From the NCBI GenBank assembly GCA_037176845.1, contig JAYKXP010000048.1, positions 248,001-312,000 on the forward strand: DNA of 64,000 bases, in the 5' to 3' direction. Both the position numbers and the translations under genes were made by a program. Under the pieces are notes generated by a model. It was given only the letters and a program-made list of their open reading frames with translations, did not search any database and was not told where the DNA came from. Numbering within the stretch: position 1 is the stretch's first letter; the number at the start of each line of letters is the position of its first letter. Shown piece by piece: positions 1 to 10,667 of this stretch. This DNA is from Paramarasmius palmivorus (lineage: Eukaryota; Basidiomycota; Agaricomycetes; Agaricales; Marasmiaceae).

Positions 1-1459
1 TAGCTTCATGACTCCACCAGAAGTTTGAGTCAAGTAGCCCCGCAAGAGTATCGACCATTAACTTGCTCCAAAGCACGGCTATACCGGACTGCGCTCAGGC
101 CTAATTGTTCCGCCCAGAGGTCCGAAAGAATGGGAGTCGGGTCTAGACAAGTGACCCTGAGATAGTAAACAGGTTGTTATTGCATTTCATCTTGAATGGC
201 GTCCATCGCGTCCTCGCTGAGGGATGTTGTTCGTTTGCTCTAGTTGGAGCATCCACTTTCGCGACTACACTCATCCAGATACCGCACTAAACTCTGGGCA
301 TGTTTTGGTAGCTTGGGTAGATGCTAGCTCGATGTGACACTGAACAGTCTCTGCTACGCGACTTCATGAGTAAGATGAATAGGAAAGGAGGCAGTACGCT
401 TACTCGAAGCATCTCCGGATATCCATCTATATCGCCCGTACCGACAGCTTCAGATGCTTGTTATCCTCCGTCGCGTGAGAATCCAGACAAACTTGAAGTT
501 GAAGATGAATCTGGTTTCGGAAAAAGCTTGTAAAGGTGCTATCTTCGAGATGAAAAGACTCCGAGTCTCACTGGTATCACATCCCCCACTCCCCCAGGAC
601 ACCGAGTCAGAATTATCGGGATTCATAGTCCTACAGCTTGCCTATTCCAACCTTAGTACTTGAGAACTTAAGGCCTAGGCGCAACCATCGCGCTTTTTTT
701 CATTGCTATTATTCGTGACCTACTTCGTCATTGGAGTCAGGTTTCTTGTTCAGAACCGGTGAAAGTTGACAACTCACCCCATCACGGTCCGTTCTTTCAC
801 TCTCCAACGTGTGGGCTACACTTGGCCCCAGATGCTCGGCGGCCAATACGCGACAAGGCGAGGTGAGGATCAATGGTGTTCACGATAGCTTCGAGTCTTC
901 ATCGTGTTCAAGCACCAGCAATCTTGCGTGGTTCTGCTGAAAATTGTTGATCAAATGAGGCCCTTCGATAGTGCTGAATCACTTGAGCCCAATATAACCT
1001 TTTTGCGCGATAAACGAGCCAGGTGGTGGTAGCATGCCAAGTGCGACACATACATCATTTCAATTTCCGACCAAACTCGGCATTGTCCGAAGTGAACTTC
1101 ATCACTGTGTACAATGTCTTTTGCAACTTGAACGTTTTCCTCCTTAATGATCTTGAGTATTGTTCGATTCATACTCTTCAGAAGCTCGCTACTGGAGCCG
1201 AAAATTCAAAATGTATTCTGGCAGGAGAGTAATAGCCTCCGTTCGACAAGAACTTAAACTACCTTCATAACGACACATAATTGATACTGGACGTTGAAAT
1301 TTTGAAACGTCGAAGTTATATAAGGTGTCTAAGACTCAAGTGGGAGCTCAGTATCTAACATTTCAATAGTAACCAACAGCCGGGTTTGTATTCAAGAGAC
1401 CAAATGCTATCGTTTCCCAAGAAATCTGCTGTCATCGATTAGCCTTCTCGGATGCTAGA
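1..1459. other. No confident gene
   Basis: Only short open frames occur here (for example 321-533 + and 951-1172 -). None shows a recognisable domain, and I could not join them into a longer spliced frame. The minus-strand frame at 951-1172 has protein-like composition (KIIKEENVQVAKDIV), so it may be a relic. The stretch is best read as intergenic DNA with possible gene remains. Confidence 0.4.
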
Positions 1460-2425
1460 TCACGACTCTCCTTCGACAGGATCCCGAAGATATCCCTTGA
1501 GAGTTTTCATCTGCTCACTCAGCTCGCGGCAGACCCGTAGAGTTTGCTTTCGAGCTGCAGTGAGTCCTTCTATGCGTTCATTCAGCTCAATGATCTCTCC
1601 TATACGCAAATAGATTGTCAGTAGCAAGTCTAAGCTGGATACCTACCTATACGCACCATCAAGATCTGCGTTCTCTAATCGCAACGTGATCACCGCGGCC
1701 AACTGTTCTTCTAGTTCTAAAAGTAGCTCCTCCTTTCTCATTCCAGAGTAGCGTTCTAGCATATGCTTCTGCCCAAGAAACATCATCTGTTCTGAATAGC
1801 AGAGAACCGGAGCTCAGTATCGAGAGAGTAACGTGCAACGCGGTGAACTTACTGCCCAACTCTGACACTCCGCTGGCAGAGCCATTCTCCTCATTCTTCA
1901 ATTCGTGATCCTTAACTGTCCACTGTTCGAGCTGCGAATGAAGCTTTTGAGCTTCTTCACCATTCTTATGCTCCAACGAACGTCCAGACGGGTCCGAACA
2001 ACTGCGTGCCACTGCCAACGTCTTCCTCGCACCCTTTGGGGCGTCGAGCAGACCTTGAGCATACCCATACCCAACACCTTGGTATCGTTTTTCGCGTTCC
2101 TCGGAGGCTCTGCAAGAATCGGTGTCAGCTTGAATGCCACGCCGAAACCAAGTTTATCATACCTCTCAGCAATCTTGCGTTGCAAACCAGCCATGTTACT
2201 CATATACTTCCCAACCCACGTCTCCGAATACGGTGTCCCTTCTGAAGATTCATAGGCCTTCCTGAGGAATTCCCTCGTTTTAGGCCACAGACGAAAACCG
2301 TCTCCGCAGATTCTCTGTAGCCACTTCTCCTCGTTTTCTCCTTGTCTTTGTTGGACTTCGTATGGGTTACATGCGTAGCGTTCGTATACGCTGAGTGTTT
2401 GGTGGGTAGATCCTACTGTTGGCAT
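1460..2425 (-). CDS. VYERY-head coiled-coil protein, copy A1
   Basis: Function unknown. The N-terminal head has VYERYACNP, then EEKWLQRICG and a charged helix with a conserved W (ETWVGKYM). The same pattern opens the genes at 9156 and 13224, so this is a local family. About 100 residues on, the protein becomes a charged helical coiled coil (ELEEQLAAVITLRLENADLDG, split here as ELEEQLAAV then ITLRLENADL). I join four exons: an intron near 2000-2045 (ends CCAAAG), one near 1800-1850 (phase 1) and one near 1582-1655 (phase 1). The stop is TGA at 1460-1462. It is on the opposite strand from its two relatives and lacks their run of tiny exons, so its tail is simpler or has diverged. The ATG at 2425 is the only one close before the head. 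Confidence 0.65.
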
Positions 2426-2739
2426 TGCGGAGTTCTGGGTGTCGGTCGAGGTTGTGCTAAGAAAAGGTGGAGCTTGAATTTTGAGATTGGTTCAAGTCTA
2501 ACGGCTATCAAACCGTTGGCCGGCATCAACAGCATGCCATCAACACGAGATGGTTGAGACTTGAGGAGACTTGAGGAAATTGAGGCTTGAGGGTGCTTGA
2601 GTGTTGTACTGGTTGGTTCCAATCCGGGTACACGCTGAAGGTCGGGACAATTGTACTCAGATGAACAGTGAACACTACGTATACTCATTTCCTCATTCTC
2701 AACATCAACATAGGTAAACGTTCGCTATCCTAAGCACGC

Positions 2740-4337
2740 TCAGAGGCCAATGATCGCCTCCACCAACCCCGGAACGGAGTTGAAGAAATCCAGCACTAGG
2801 TACCGCAGGTGAGTACTCAAATACGGAGACTCCGAAACTGGAATGTCTACTCACAGACAATACCCCTTCGCTCGTCTTTAGGCCTCTCGTGCAACCAGTC
2901 AAGCAGTCGATGGTTGACACCAGGAGTCGAGGTTCCATTACCAAGAGCCATAACCTATCAGAACGCCAGCCATAATCAGAAACCAAATGAAGAAGCAAAG
3001 TAAATGAACCCTCACAATCGGTGTAACACCTTCGTCGTTATTGAACCCACTAGCAAAGGTAATGAACAACTGATCTTGATGTTCCGTTGCTGCCTGCGTC
3101 AAATGCGCAACCGTCGCGTTGAACTTCCATTGGATGTTGATCTCGGCGCGGTTTTCTGGGGATTGATCGACGGGTGGTAGAGGTTCGTAGAAGTCCTAGC
3201 GGAGCAACATAGCGTTAGCTTCGGAATATGTGCTGGTCAACGTGATTAGTACGAACCTCGATATAAGCAATCTGTCCTTGCTCTTCGTTGTACACCAACT
3301 CGATGTCGGCACCGTTATCCGTCCACTTGTTGGGCGGAAGCGCAATTCCAATCCGTTTATCCATGTCGGGCGAAAGAAGCGAATACTGAAAACGTTGAAG
3401 GAGTGTAATCTTGCCTCGAGCTTCGCCTAGCGTCCCAAGCTAAAATTGTCGTGTTCAATCTCTCACATGACTGCCAGGAGAAAAGGCAGCGAAAAACGTA
3501 CTGTTCCATTATTCTGCAGCCAGTATCTCTTCGACAGCTCAGATTCAAACAGGTCGTAGAGATGTTCCTGGAGCTCAACGGTGAACTGGTGTCCGCCTTC
3601 ATGGTTCATCGAAAGTAGGAGCGTCTCGGTGGGGTGTGCGTCCAACCAGGAGTAGAAACCAAAAAGAACGTCTTCTAGGCGTGTTGTTGGTGCAAGCAGA
3701 GCCTTGGCTGAAAAAGAATTGACCGTCAGTTTCGTAAAGAGGTTGGTGTTGAGGCGTACCATGCCAAAACCCAACAGTGTCATTTCCGGGGTTCCACGCA
3801 AATCGAAGGTCAAAGGCGCGGATTCCTGCGTTGAGCATGTCGAAGAGAGAATGTTCCTGACATCTATAGATTTCGGCTGGAGGTACACTGAAGCTGGAGT
3901 CAATGAAAAGGGAATGAGCAAAACGGAAGATACGCACTCCGTCCCAGTGTACCCAATCAGCGAGTCTTGTTTCTCCTGCGTATAGTTCCCTACATAAGAC
4001 TAGCATAAGTCCCCACTTCCTGGTCTGAGATATTGCCATACAAGTCGCAGCATCGTGGGTTCCCGGTAGGTTCATATGAACAAGAAGGGTGTCGTCTGGG
4101 ACCTTGGCCATCCAGTCGCATGCTGGAGAGGATTCAACTGAACATCCCAAGTCGTATCCTGTTCAAAATTGTCAGCTTCGCCTGGACAGAGAACCTATCG
4201 AGCCAGGACGAACCTAGGATCTCTGCTCCGCGTTGAAGGATTTCCGACAAGGCATCTTGAGCGAGAGGTTGTTGATTTTGAGCAAAGCTCAGAGACACAG
4301 AGAAGAAAAGAGTGGAGAAGATTTGGGAATGCTTCAT
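2740..4337 (-). CDS. Secreted PLC-like phosphodiesterase (PI-PLC X fold)
   Basis: Predicted TIM-barrel phosphodiesterase of the basidiomycete PLC-like family. It begins with a signal peptide (MKHSQIFSTLFFSVSLSFAQ), so it is exported. After splicing, the X-domain marks follow in order: NLPGTHDAATWNYTQ (first catalytic His), YRCQEHSLFDMLNAGIR, AFDLRFAWNPGNDTVGFWH (second His), then LEDVLFGFYSWLDAHPTET and SMNHEGG. The protein ends VPGLVEAIIGL with the stop at 2740-2742. Introns that restore the family motifs include 52 nt inside DAAT/WNY and about 45 nt before SVPPAEI. No Y, C2 or EF-hand domain follows, so this is a stand-alone X-type enzyme; its substrate (inositol lipid or other) cannot be told. 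A TATA-like site lies 40-46 bases before the ATG. Confidence 0.88.
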
Positions 4338-4376
4338 CAGCGTTGGTCGATGGGGTTCATGACTGAGAAGCAGCGT

Positions 4377-4383
4377 CTATATA
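4377..4383 (-). promoter_or_regulatory. TATA-like box of the PLC-like gene
   Basis: On the minus strand this reads TATATAG, about 40-46 bases before the ATG at 4337. It implies a short leader. The position is close to the start for a fungal TATA box, so this is a moderate call. Confidence 0.4.
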
Positions 4384-5214
4384 GGCGGAGCTGACGCATG
4401 TGCGAGTGAAAGCGAGATCAACAGGGTCGCAACTTCGACGGCCCCGTCTCAAGAACACCGTACTAGACCGGTGTTTTAGGTGGACTCCGAGTACATATGA
4501 ATACAGGTAGAGATGTCTAGTATGTTATATTCCCCAGTCATCGTTACCCTCAATAACCCGCATAAATTTCAGATGATCTAGCTTGTTGTAGATTCACCTA
4601 GCTGCAGGACTTTGACCACCTCACCGATTCCGTAGCCACTTGATAGCATGCCTCCGACAGCCCATCATCATCTGTATGAAAGGGAAAGCATCGAGCGAAA
4701 TCGAGAAAAGTTGGAATGGACCAGACGGATGGTAGCACAAAAAGTTGACGACCGGGGGCGAAAAGCCGAATCCTGGATAACAGAGCACAGATTTAGAGTG
4801 CTGAATGCTCATTTTTGGCGATGATCCCGACTAGTTCAAGGGGGGAAGAACGCTGTATATCTGCTATGGAGGTGAAGGGCGACCCCGAAAGCGCGTTTAG
4901 CGCCCATCCTCTTGGCACGTGCACAGGGTCGCTGAACACTTTCTCGACCTTTCTCTCTCACATCTCTCACCACCACCATGGCTCACACAGAAACACTCTC
5001 GACGCAGCAGTATCTCAAGGCTCGGGACACTCTACGATTAATCCCGCGCTTACCGAGGAGCTGAAACACGAGGATCGTACAAGAACCGTCCGACCGACTG
5101 CAATCATTTGAATGAAGTCAAGACCAGGCAAACCATTCCAATGGCTGGTTGAATTATAATTGGGACAGCTTCTTCGGTCGAGGCACGCAAGTTGGTTTTC
5201 TTCTCCCATCAACA
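4384..5214. other. Intergenic region
   Basis: This lies between the divergent PLC-like gene and MPR gene B1. A 28-codon frame starts with ATG in the context CACCACCATGG near 4978. A similar CACCACCATGG start with a different 13-codon frame lies near 7479. Both may be leader ORFs or chance; no further coding support is seen. Confidence 0.4.
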
Positions 5215-5910
5215 ATGCCCCGTCAGCGTCTCTACTTCACCAAGGAGGCCCAAAGAGAGGCGAATCGACGAAAAGCTCGCAACCATTATCAGAGGTGAGT
5301 TTGTGTTTCGTTTTCAGAGATATTATACTGAGGCTTACATAAACAGGAACAAAGAGGCGATTTGCGAAAGAAGAAGGCTCGCGAAAATGTTGGTTGAACA
5401 AAATCAAGTTTGACTTTTTGCATCCTCTTACTTTTTTTGGCAGCGCCGCCGCTCAAGCTCAAGATTCTTCTGTACCGTCTTCGATTACACGCGACTCACG
5501 CGTAGTCCAGTCCGCAGGGGACATTATCGTCGCAGGTAATCTTTCTACACCATGTTCACAACTGGCAGAATCTCACATTCCTCGTAGAAACCGATATCAA
5601 CATCGCCGGAACGTCTGCCAACATCCCATCCGATTCGATCTCTCGCGTTTCCTCGAGCTCAGATACTTCTGGATTCATCTCGACCCAGGCAGAAGTTTGG
5701 TCTTTGCGAACGACGATGGATGAACATTGCACAACTCAACGCGTGTCGGAACGGTTGAGGCAAAAGAGATCGACCCAGCGAACCACGAAGTTTGATGCAA
5801 TTTTGAAGGCAGAGAGGGAGGGAGGTATGGTCAGCTTCGACAACCGGCAAGAAGTGGCTTACGATGAACGGCTTGTTACAGAAAAGGATGAGGAGGAACC
5901 GAGGGTCTAG
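5215..5910 (+). CDS. MPR-head basic protein, copy B1
   Basis: Unknown protein with a strongly basic head. It opens MPRQRLYFTKEAQREANRRK and continues ARNHYQR, then RNKEAICERRRLAK. The spacing of basic residues resembles the basic region of bZIP proteins, so nucleic-acid binding is possible, but I see no leucine zipper. Exons: 5215 to about 5295, then GAACAAAG to about 5387 (donor AAAAT/gttggttg), then IAAAQAQDSSVPSS to about 5535, then from about 5584 to TAG at 5908-5910. The C-terminal part is acidic and serine-rich, with a basic patch (RQKRSTQRTTKF) that recurs in B2. B1, B2 and B3 lie head to tail within 4 kb. Confidence 0.6.
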
Positions 5911-6396
5911 TTGGGCCGGAGGACATTAGTTGAAAGTTTCCCTCTCGATTCGCCCCTCTATATTTCGTTATCGTGCAATGACTATTGTTACTGTAACCCA
6001 TCCCACGATAAGGAGTTTGGATCTTGTCGTAGCGAAAAAAGCGATGAAGGTCGGCAAGCGCTAAGATTCAAAAGGAATAGCGCCCAGGATGCGTCTCACG
6101 TGCATACAACGCAATTCGACTATCCAACCGGCCGTTTCTGTTGTACCATCACCGTGACTGACCTAGGAATGCCCCAACCCAACCCCACCCTCGTCTTCTG
6201 ACGCGGGGATATGTCACACATCTCACACATCAAAATCAGGACCAGCGGGGCTGCACATCACCAAAAAAGTCCCGCGGCAGAGGGAGCCCAATTAAATGCC
6301 CTAGCTACTAGTCGAATTTAATTTCAGCACCTTTTTCCCTATATCAAGCTGGGCTTACTGCCCACTTCCAGCAATTCCCATCATTCCCCAGTAACC

Positions 6397-7135
6397 ATGC
6401 CCCGTCAACGTCTCTACCATACTAAAGAGGCTAAGATGGAGGCTAATCGTCGTAAAGCTCGTGAACATTATCAGAGGTAATGTCAAGTTTACTCTGTCTA
6501 CCGCTCCTACTGACGCGTCCTTGTAGGAATAAGGAGGATATTTGCGCAAAGCGGAGGCTTAGGTATAGGTAAGTCCAGGAAACATTTACTGTCGTCGCTT
6601 CATTTATCTATCTGTCCATCCTTCCGCAGCAACCGGAAGGCCAGAGACGCTGCTCAGGCATCGGGTTCACCACCAACAGCTGGTGAACCTACGACTACGC
6701 TGCCAATGGAAGAAACTATTAGCGTCCCCCAGTCGAACGTGGAAGCTTCGCAGATGGAAGTGAGCACGTCAAGTTCAGCCGACTTGGCTCAACACTCTAC
6801 GGAACTCCAACTTCGCGATACCATCGAACGTGCAGGAGCTAACGAAGAGAATGATGGATTAGATGGCCATGCCGACACTACCAGGGAATCGCGAGAGAGA
6901 GAAAGGCACGGACGGCGCGTGAAGAAGGAACATGCTAGGAGGACAAGGAGGCGATCCACGAAGTTCGAGCGAGCCCAGCAAGCTTCCAAAAACCGTGATA
7001 CTCGGGTCAATGAAGAGAATCAAGGTCAGCTCCGATGCTATTTCCATCGTCTACGCGTTATTTACGTGCTTCCCAGTTTTGCAACGTCGAGCGGTCGTGT
7101 GTGAGTGTGGTCGTGTTGTAGAATTGAACCCTTGA
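6397..7135 (+). CDS. MPR-head basic protein, copy B2
   Basis: Paralogue of B1. The head reads MPRQRLYHTKEAKMEANRRK then AREHYQRNKEDICAKRRL. The first two introns fall at the same codons as in B1 (after HYQR and after RRLRY), which supports common descent. The middle is a low-complexity S/T/E-rich region. A second basic block (RRVKKEHARRTRRRSTKF) may be a nuclear-localisation-like segment. A last intron (donor CAAG/gtcagc, acceptor TTCCCAG) gives the end VLQRRAVVCECG...NP with the stop at 7133-7135. Without that splice the frame would stop at 7104. Function unknown; DNA or RNA binding is inference from charge only. Confidence 0.58.
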
Positions 7136-7713
7136 TGCTATGGGTAAGTACACCCCGGCATTGTGTGATTCTACATATAACTTATCAGTGAGATCAACTA
7201 GGTTCAAGGTTAGCAAGGGGTTCGTTTGGAGGCTCGCGGGATGTAGTAGAGCCGCGAGCGTTGTTAGTCATAATGTGCCCATTCCGTCATTGCTACCCCA
7301 TTTCTCTATTCGAGAACGTATTTTCGTTTTAAACGAATCTTCTCAGCTGTATATAGTCTTGTATTGTGGATCGGAAAGATATAAATAAGTTGCGATTTTT
7401 GACCTTTCTGAGCGAGCTCGGAGAAAGGGATTGGCGCCCACGATTGGTCATCTCGTCACCGTTTCCTCCACACCACCATGGCTACACGCAAAACAGCTTC
7501 CTTCCAAACCGGAAGCTAGACCAAAACGAGATTCGAAAGGGCATTTGTAAGGTAAGCTTTGCTATTCAATTCTGCGCGGTTATCTAATTGGCCGGCTGAA
7601 AGAAGCTGAAAGTCCGAATTTTCAGACGTCTGAAAAATGGGACCCCTCGGCCTTTGGATCTGTGGCGTCAGCCGTCTAACTAGACGGTAGTCTTACTTTC
7701 AACTTCGACTTCC
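7136..7713. other. Intergenic region between B2 and B3
   Basis: No convincing gene. Around 7440-7500 the sequence resembles the leader region before B1 (pyrimidine-rich, then CACCACCATGG), which fits tandem duplication of the MPR genes with their upstream DNA. Confidence 0.4.
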
Positions 7714-8929
7714 ATGCCCAGAAAGCGTCTTTACCACACCCCAGAAGAGCAAAAGGAGGCGAACCGGCTCAAATCTTCGAGATACTATCGTAGGTTAGCT
7801 GTTGCAAGTATCACTGCTAGATCTCTTACTCACTTCAAACAGGAATAAGGATCGCATCAAGGAAAGAAGATTGAAGAAAATGACTAGGTTGGTTGAAAAA
7901 GGCTACCCAGCAGTTCGTTTCATCCATGTTTTGTTATTAGGGCGATGCAGCGCTCAACCTCACCGCCGGTGACTACGAGCTCTTCTCGTCCACTTATGTC
8001 AACCCGCGAGTCATTTCCAACCCTCAGAAACTGCCTAAGTCCACCCCTCCAAACAGAAGCGACCAATCTGCCGAAAGCCAATACGAGCTTCCAGTTTCAA
8101 CTTGACGATACTCCCGACTACGTGTCTCGAGGCTTCCATTACGAGCCTACTCAACATCAGCGACAGACTCGTTCATTGTCTGAGGTGATAGACGACGAAT
8201 TAGAAAGCGAGTTCGAGGATACTCAATGGCTGGATGAAGAGCAGTGGCGGGAAATTTCTGAAGAGAAGATGATAGCGGATACGACGATGAAATGGGAGGA
8301 GGAACGAACGAAATACGCGATGATTGAGGAGAAGGAAGAAGTACTAGCGTTAAAAAAGGAACTGGCGAATGCAAAAGGGAGACTAGCCGAAGAAAACGCG
8401 AAGATCTTGGGGCTTGAACAGATCATCGAAGGTCTGTGCCTGTTATACATCTTCTGCTGCTCATTCGTTGACGGGTTTCAACTCAGTACTTAGTGGTCAG
8501 AAAATGCCTGTTCCTATCGCATTCAAGGACCCGAATTCTAATCTATCTTCATAGGCAACAACGATCTACTGAAAATAGAGATAGATGATTTGAAGCTGTC
8601 ACTTCAAGGTGAATAGAGGCTGTTCTTCACTTCACTGCTTCGTACTGATTGTTGTGGACAGAGTCTTGGAAAGAAAATGTGAAACTACGAGGTTAGATTT
8701 TCTCTTTAGCTTTAGCGAAATGATCGTTCCGTATTGATGAACCTGTTTAGCGAGTGCCGGTGCTCAAAAGAAGGAACCTTCCGATGCTGAGCGCTGAGCA
8801 TCAAGCCAGTAAGTTCCTTGTTGGCTTGGCTGTGTTTTTCATCTCATTCGTGGTACTCTAGCTCGGAGTTTGGTTCGAAATTTTGACGCAGACCTTGCTG
8901 AGATCCAGGCTCGCTTCCGAACTCGTTAG
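7714..8929 (+). CDS. MPR-head protein with microexon coiled-coil tail, copy B3
   Basis: The head is of MPR type: MPRKRLYHTPEEQKEANRLK, then YYRRNKDRIKERRLKKM. It has the two head introns seen in B1 and B2. The tail is unlike theirs: a long coiled coil (about 8160-8431) ending NAKILGLEQIIEG, matching the tail of A3 (RARVIGFEQVIEG). Short phase-1 exons follow: probably 9 nt (8501-8509), then 54 nt (8555-8608) and 30 nt (8662-8691, SWKENVKLR). A 58-nt exon candidate (8751-8808) comes next, then a last exon ending FDADLAEIQARFRTR at 8929. The 58-nt piece is not a multiple of three and brings a TGA at 8795-8797. If it is skipped, the frame stays open to 8929. The gene may therefore make a short or a long form, or be partly broken. 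Confidence 0.6.
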
Positions 8930-9155
8930 GGTAGAGTCTTAGCAGTATCGAATTTGGTCGAGAGTCTGACAAACATGAGTGTCCTGATAGTGTAAGTATG
9001 TAACGACGGAACGATGGAGCTTTGGCGGTGTTTTACCTGACTCTAGTCAAACCTGCTTCTCTTTTCCCATAACTATCCAAAGATGGATATCGAATTCCTG
9101 GTTATATTCCCTCATTCCCAGAGTGCCCAATGAAACCATTCTTCTTTTAACACCA

Positions 9156-10583
9156 ATGTCGTCCGATATCACAGTCTACGAACGATACAAACACATCCCG
9201 GAGAACGTCTGGCAGCGAGAAGGGGAGAGCGACGAGGCATGGTTCCACAGGATCAACCCGAATGGACCTCCATTACGCGATACTTCAGTCAAGTTCCTGC
9301 GAGGACAGGGAGAGTGTAAGAGTGCTGAGGTTTGGAGGAAGAAATTCCACAAGCGTCTCGATGAAAGGATTCGGCGTAAACGCTCAAGTCAAGCTCAGGT
9401 TGCGTATGTGGTCGTGTCCTTTGTTTAAAAGTCATCTGTACTAACTTTTCCAAATGCAGGCCACCAACAAACACCGACCCGAGCACGAATTCTACACCCC
9501 CAGTTCAATCAAGGGAGAATAACCCAGGGATCTCCTCAGCAGCAGCAGTAATCAGAAGACTGGATCGAGGTCTCGAGAATGTGATTCCCGCATCAGTCTC
9601 AAGACCAACATTGGTAGAGAGGCCAGTATCTCCGCCAACCAATGCTGATAGTCGTACCCTGGAGACCGTGACTGCGCCGACGCTGTCGGCTTCATCCTTG
9701 ACGCCAGCGATTGCTGATGCTTTGCCTGTTACCCTTGATTTCGCTGCTCGAGGTTCTACAAGGACAAAAGTTTCCGAAGAATCAATCGTCAAGACTGTCC
9801 AGTCCATGCTTCACGAACTTTTGGCGTCGAAGGCTTCCGAAGTCGCCCGCCTGTCAGAAGAAAAGGCGTTGTTAGCACGCACGCACAACGATACCTGGAC
9901 GGAGCTGGAGAACACCCGACGGCAATTGAGCCAGGCAGCTTCGTACCTCACAAATCAAAAAACAGAGATGCAGAAGACACTTGGGAATACGAGTGCTGAG
10001 CTGGAAGAAGCAAAGGAGGAAATTGCGAGACTTCGAGACGTTGTTATAGGTGAGCAAGGTATACCATCGTCCTGAGTTGTACGCGTTCCTTAACGTGTCT
10101 CTGCAGAATCAAACGGTCAGGTCCTGTCACTACATATCTGCTCGTGCTCACGACGCTAACGTCTATCCAGGTGAGAGAGATGAGTTGAAAGCGGAAGTAA
10201 AGGGCCTGGAAGTGCTTCTTAGGAGTGAGTGAATAACTCTTCACCGTGAACTTCGGTGCGACCTGACTATCTCGTATAGACTCGCAAAATGACAACAAGA
10301 GACTACGAGGTACGTATTATCATGGCTAACCGAGGCCCTATGCTAAAACATGGCTTCAGATGAGAGTGCTCGAAGGCAAGAAGAGGCTGATGGAATGGTA
10401 CAAGATAGTACGTTCTTGATGCTATAGCTTTGCAGCTTTACTTACCAGGGGTCAGTTGAGAACTCAGTGGGCAGATTCAACGAAGACCTGGATGAGATGA
10501 AGAAACGCTTCCGGATTTGCCAGGAGGAAGCGGCTACATTTGGGCTAGTTGAATCGGCAACAAAGAGCAGGAAAATAGATTGA
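9156..10583 (+). CDS. VYERY-head coiled-coil protein with microexons, copy A2
   Basis: The head reads ITVYERYKHIPENVWQREGE then DEAWFHRI, followed by W in EVWRKKFHKRL. Exon 1 ends at a donor gtatgt, and exon 2 opens PPTNTDPS, giving a disordered Ser/Thr/Pro linker and a coiled coil (from MLHELLASKASEVARLSEEK). Then come tiny exons, each with phase-1 borders and a length divisible by three: 9 nt (10107-10115), 54 nt (10171-10224), 30 nt (10280-10309) and 48 nt (10360-10407). The last exon encodes VGRFNEDLDEMKKRFRI and ends with TGA at 10581-10583. The same sizes recur in A3, and largely in B3. Function unknown; the architecture would allow any subset of tiny exons to be skipped in frame. Confidence 0.7.
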
Positions 10584-10667
10584 TGGCAGTGCCGACATTA
10601 TTTTACACTCTAAACAAATATGATACAGATGCTTATCTACTTGAGCTAAGTACAGGGAGAAATGCTA

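Noticed and set aside
4978..5080. Small peptide genes at CACCACCATGG starts (4978 and 7479)
   Set aside because: Only 28 and 13 codons, not conserved with each other in translation; more likely leader sequence.
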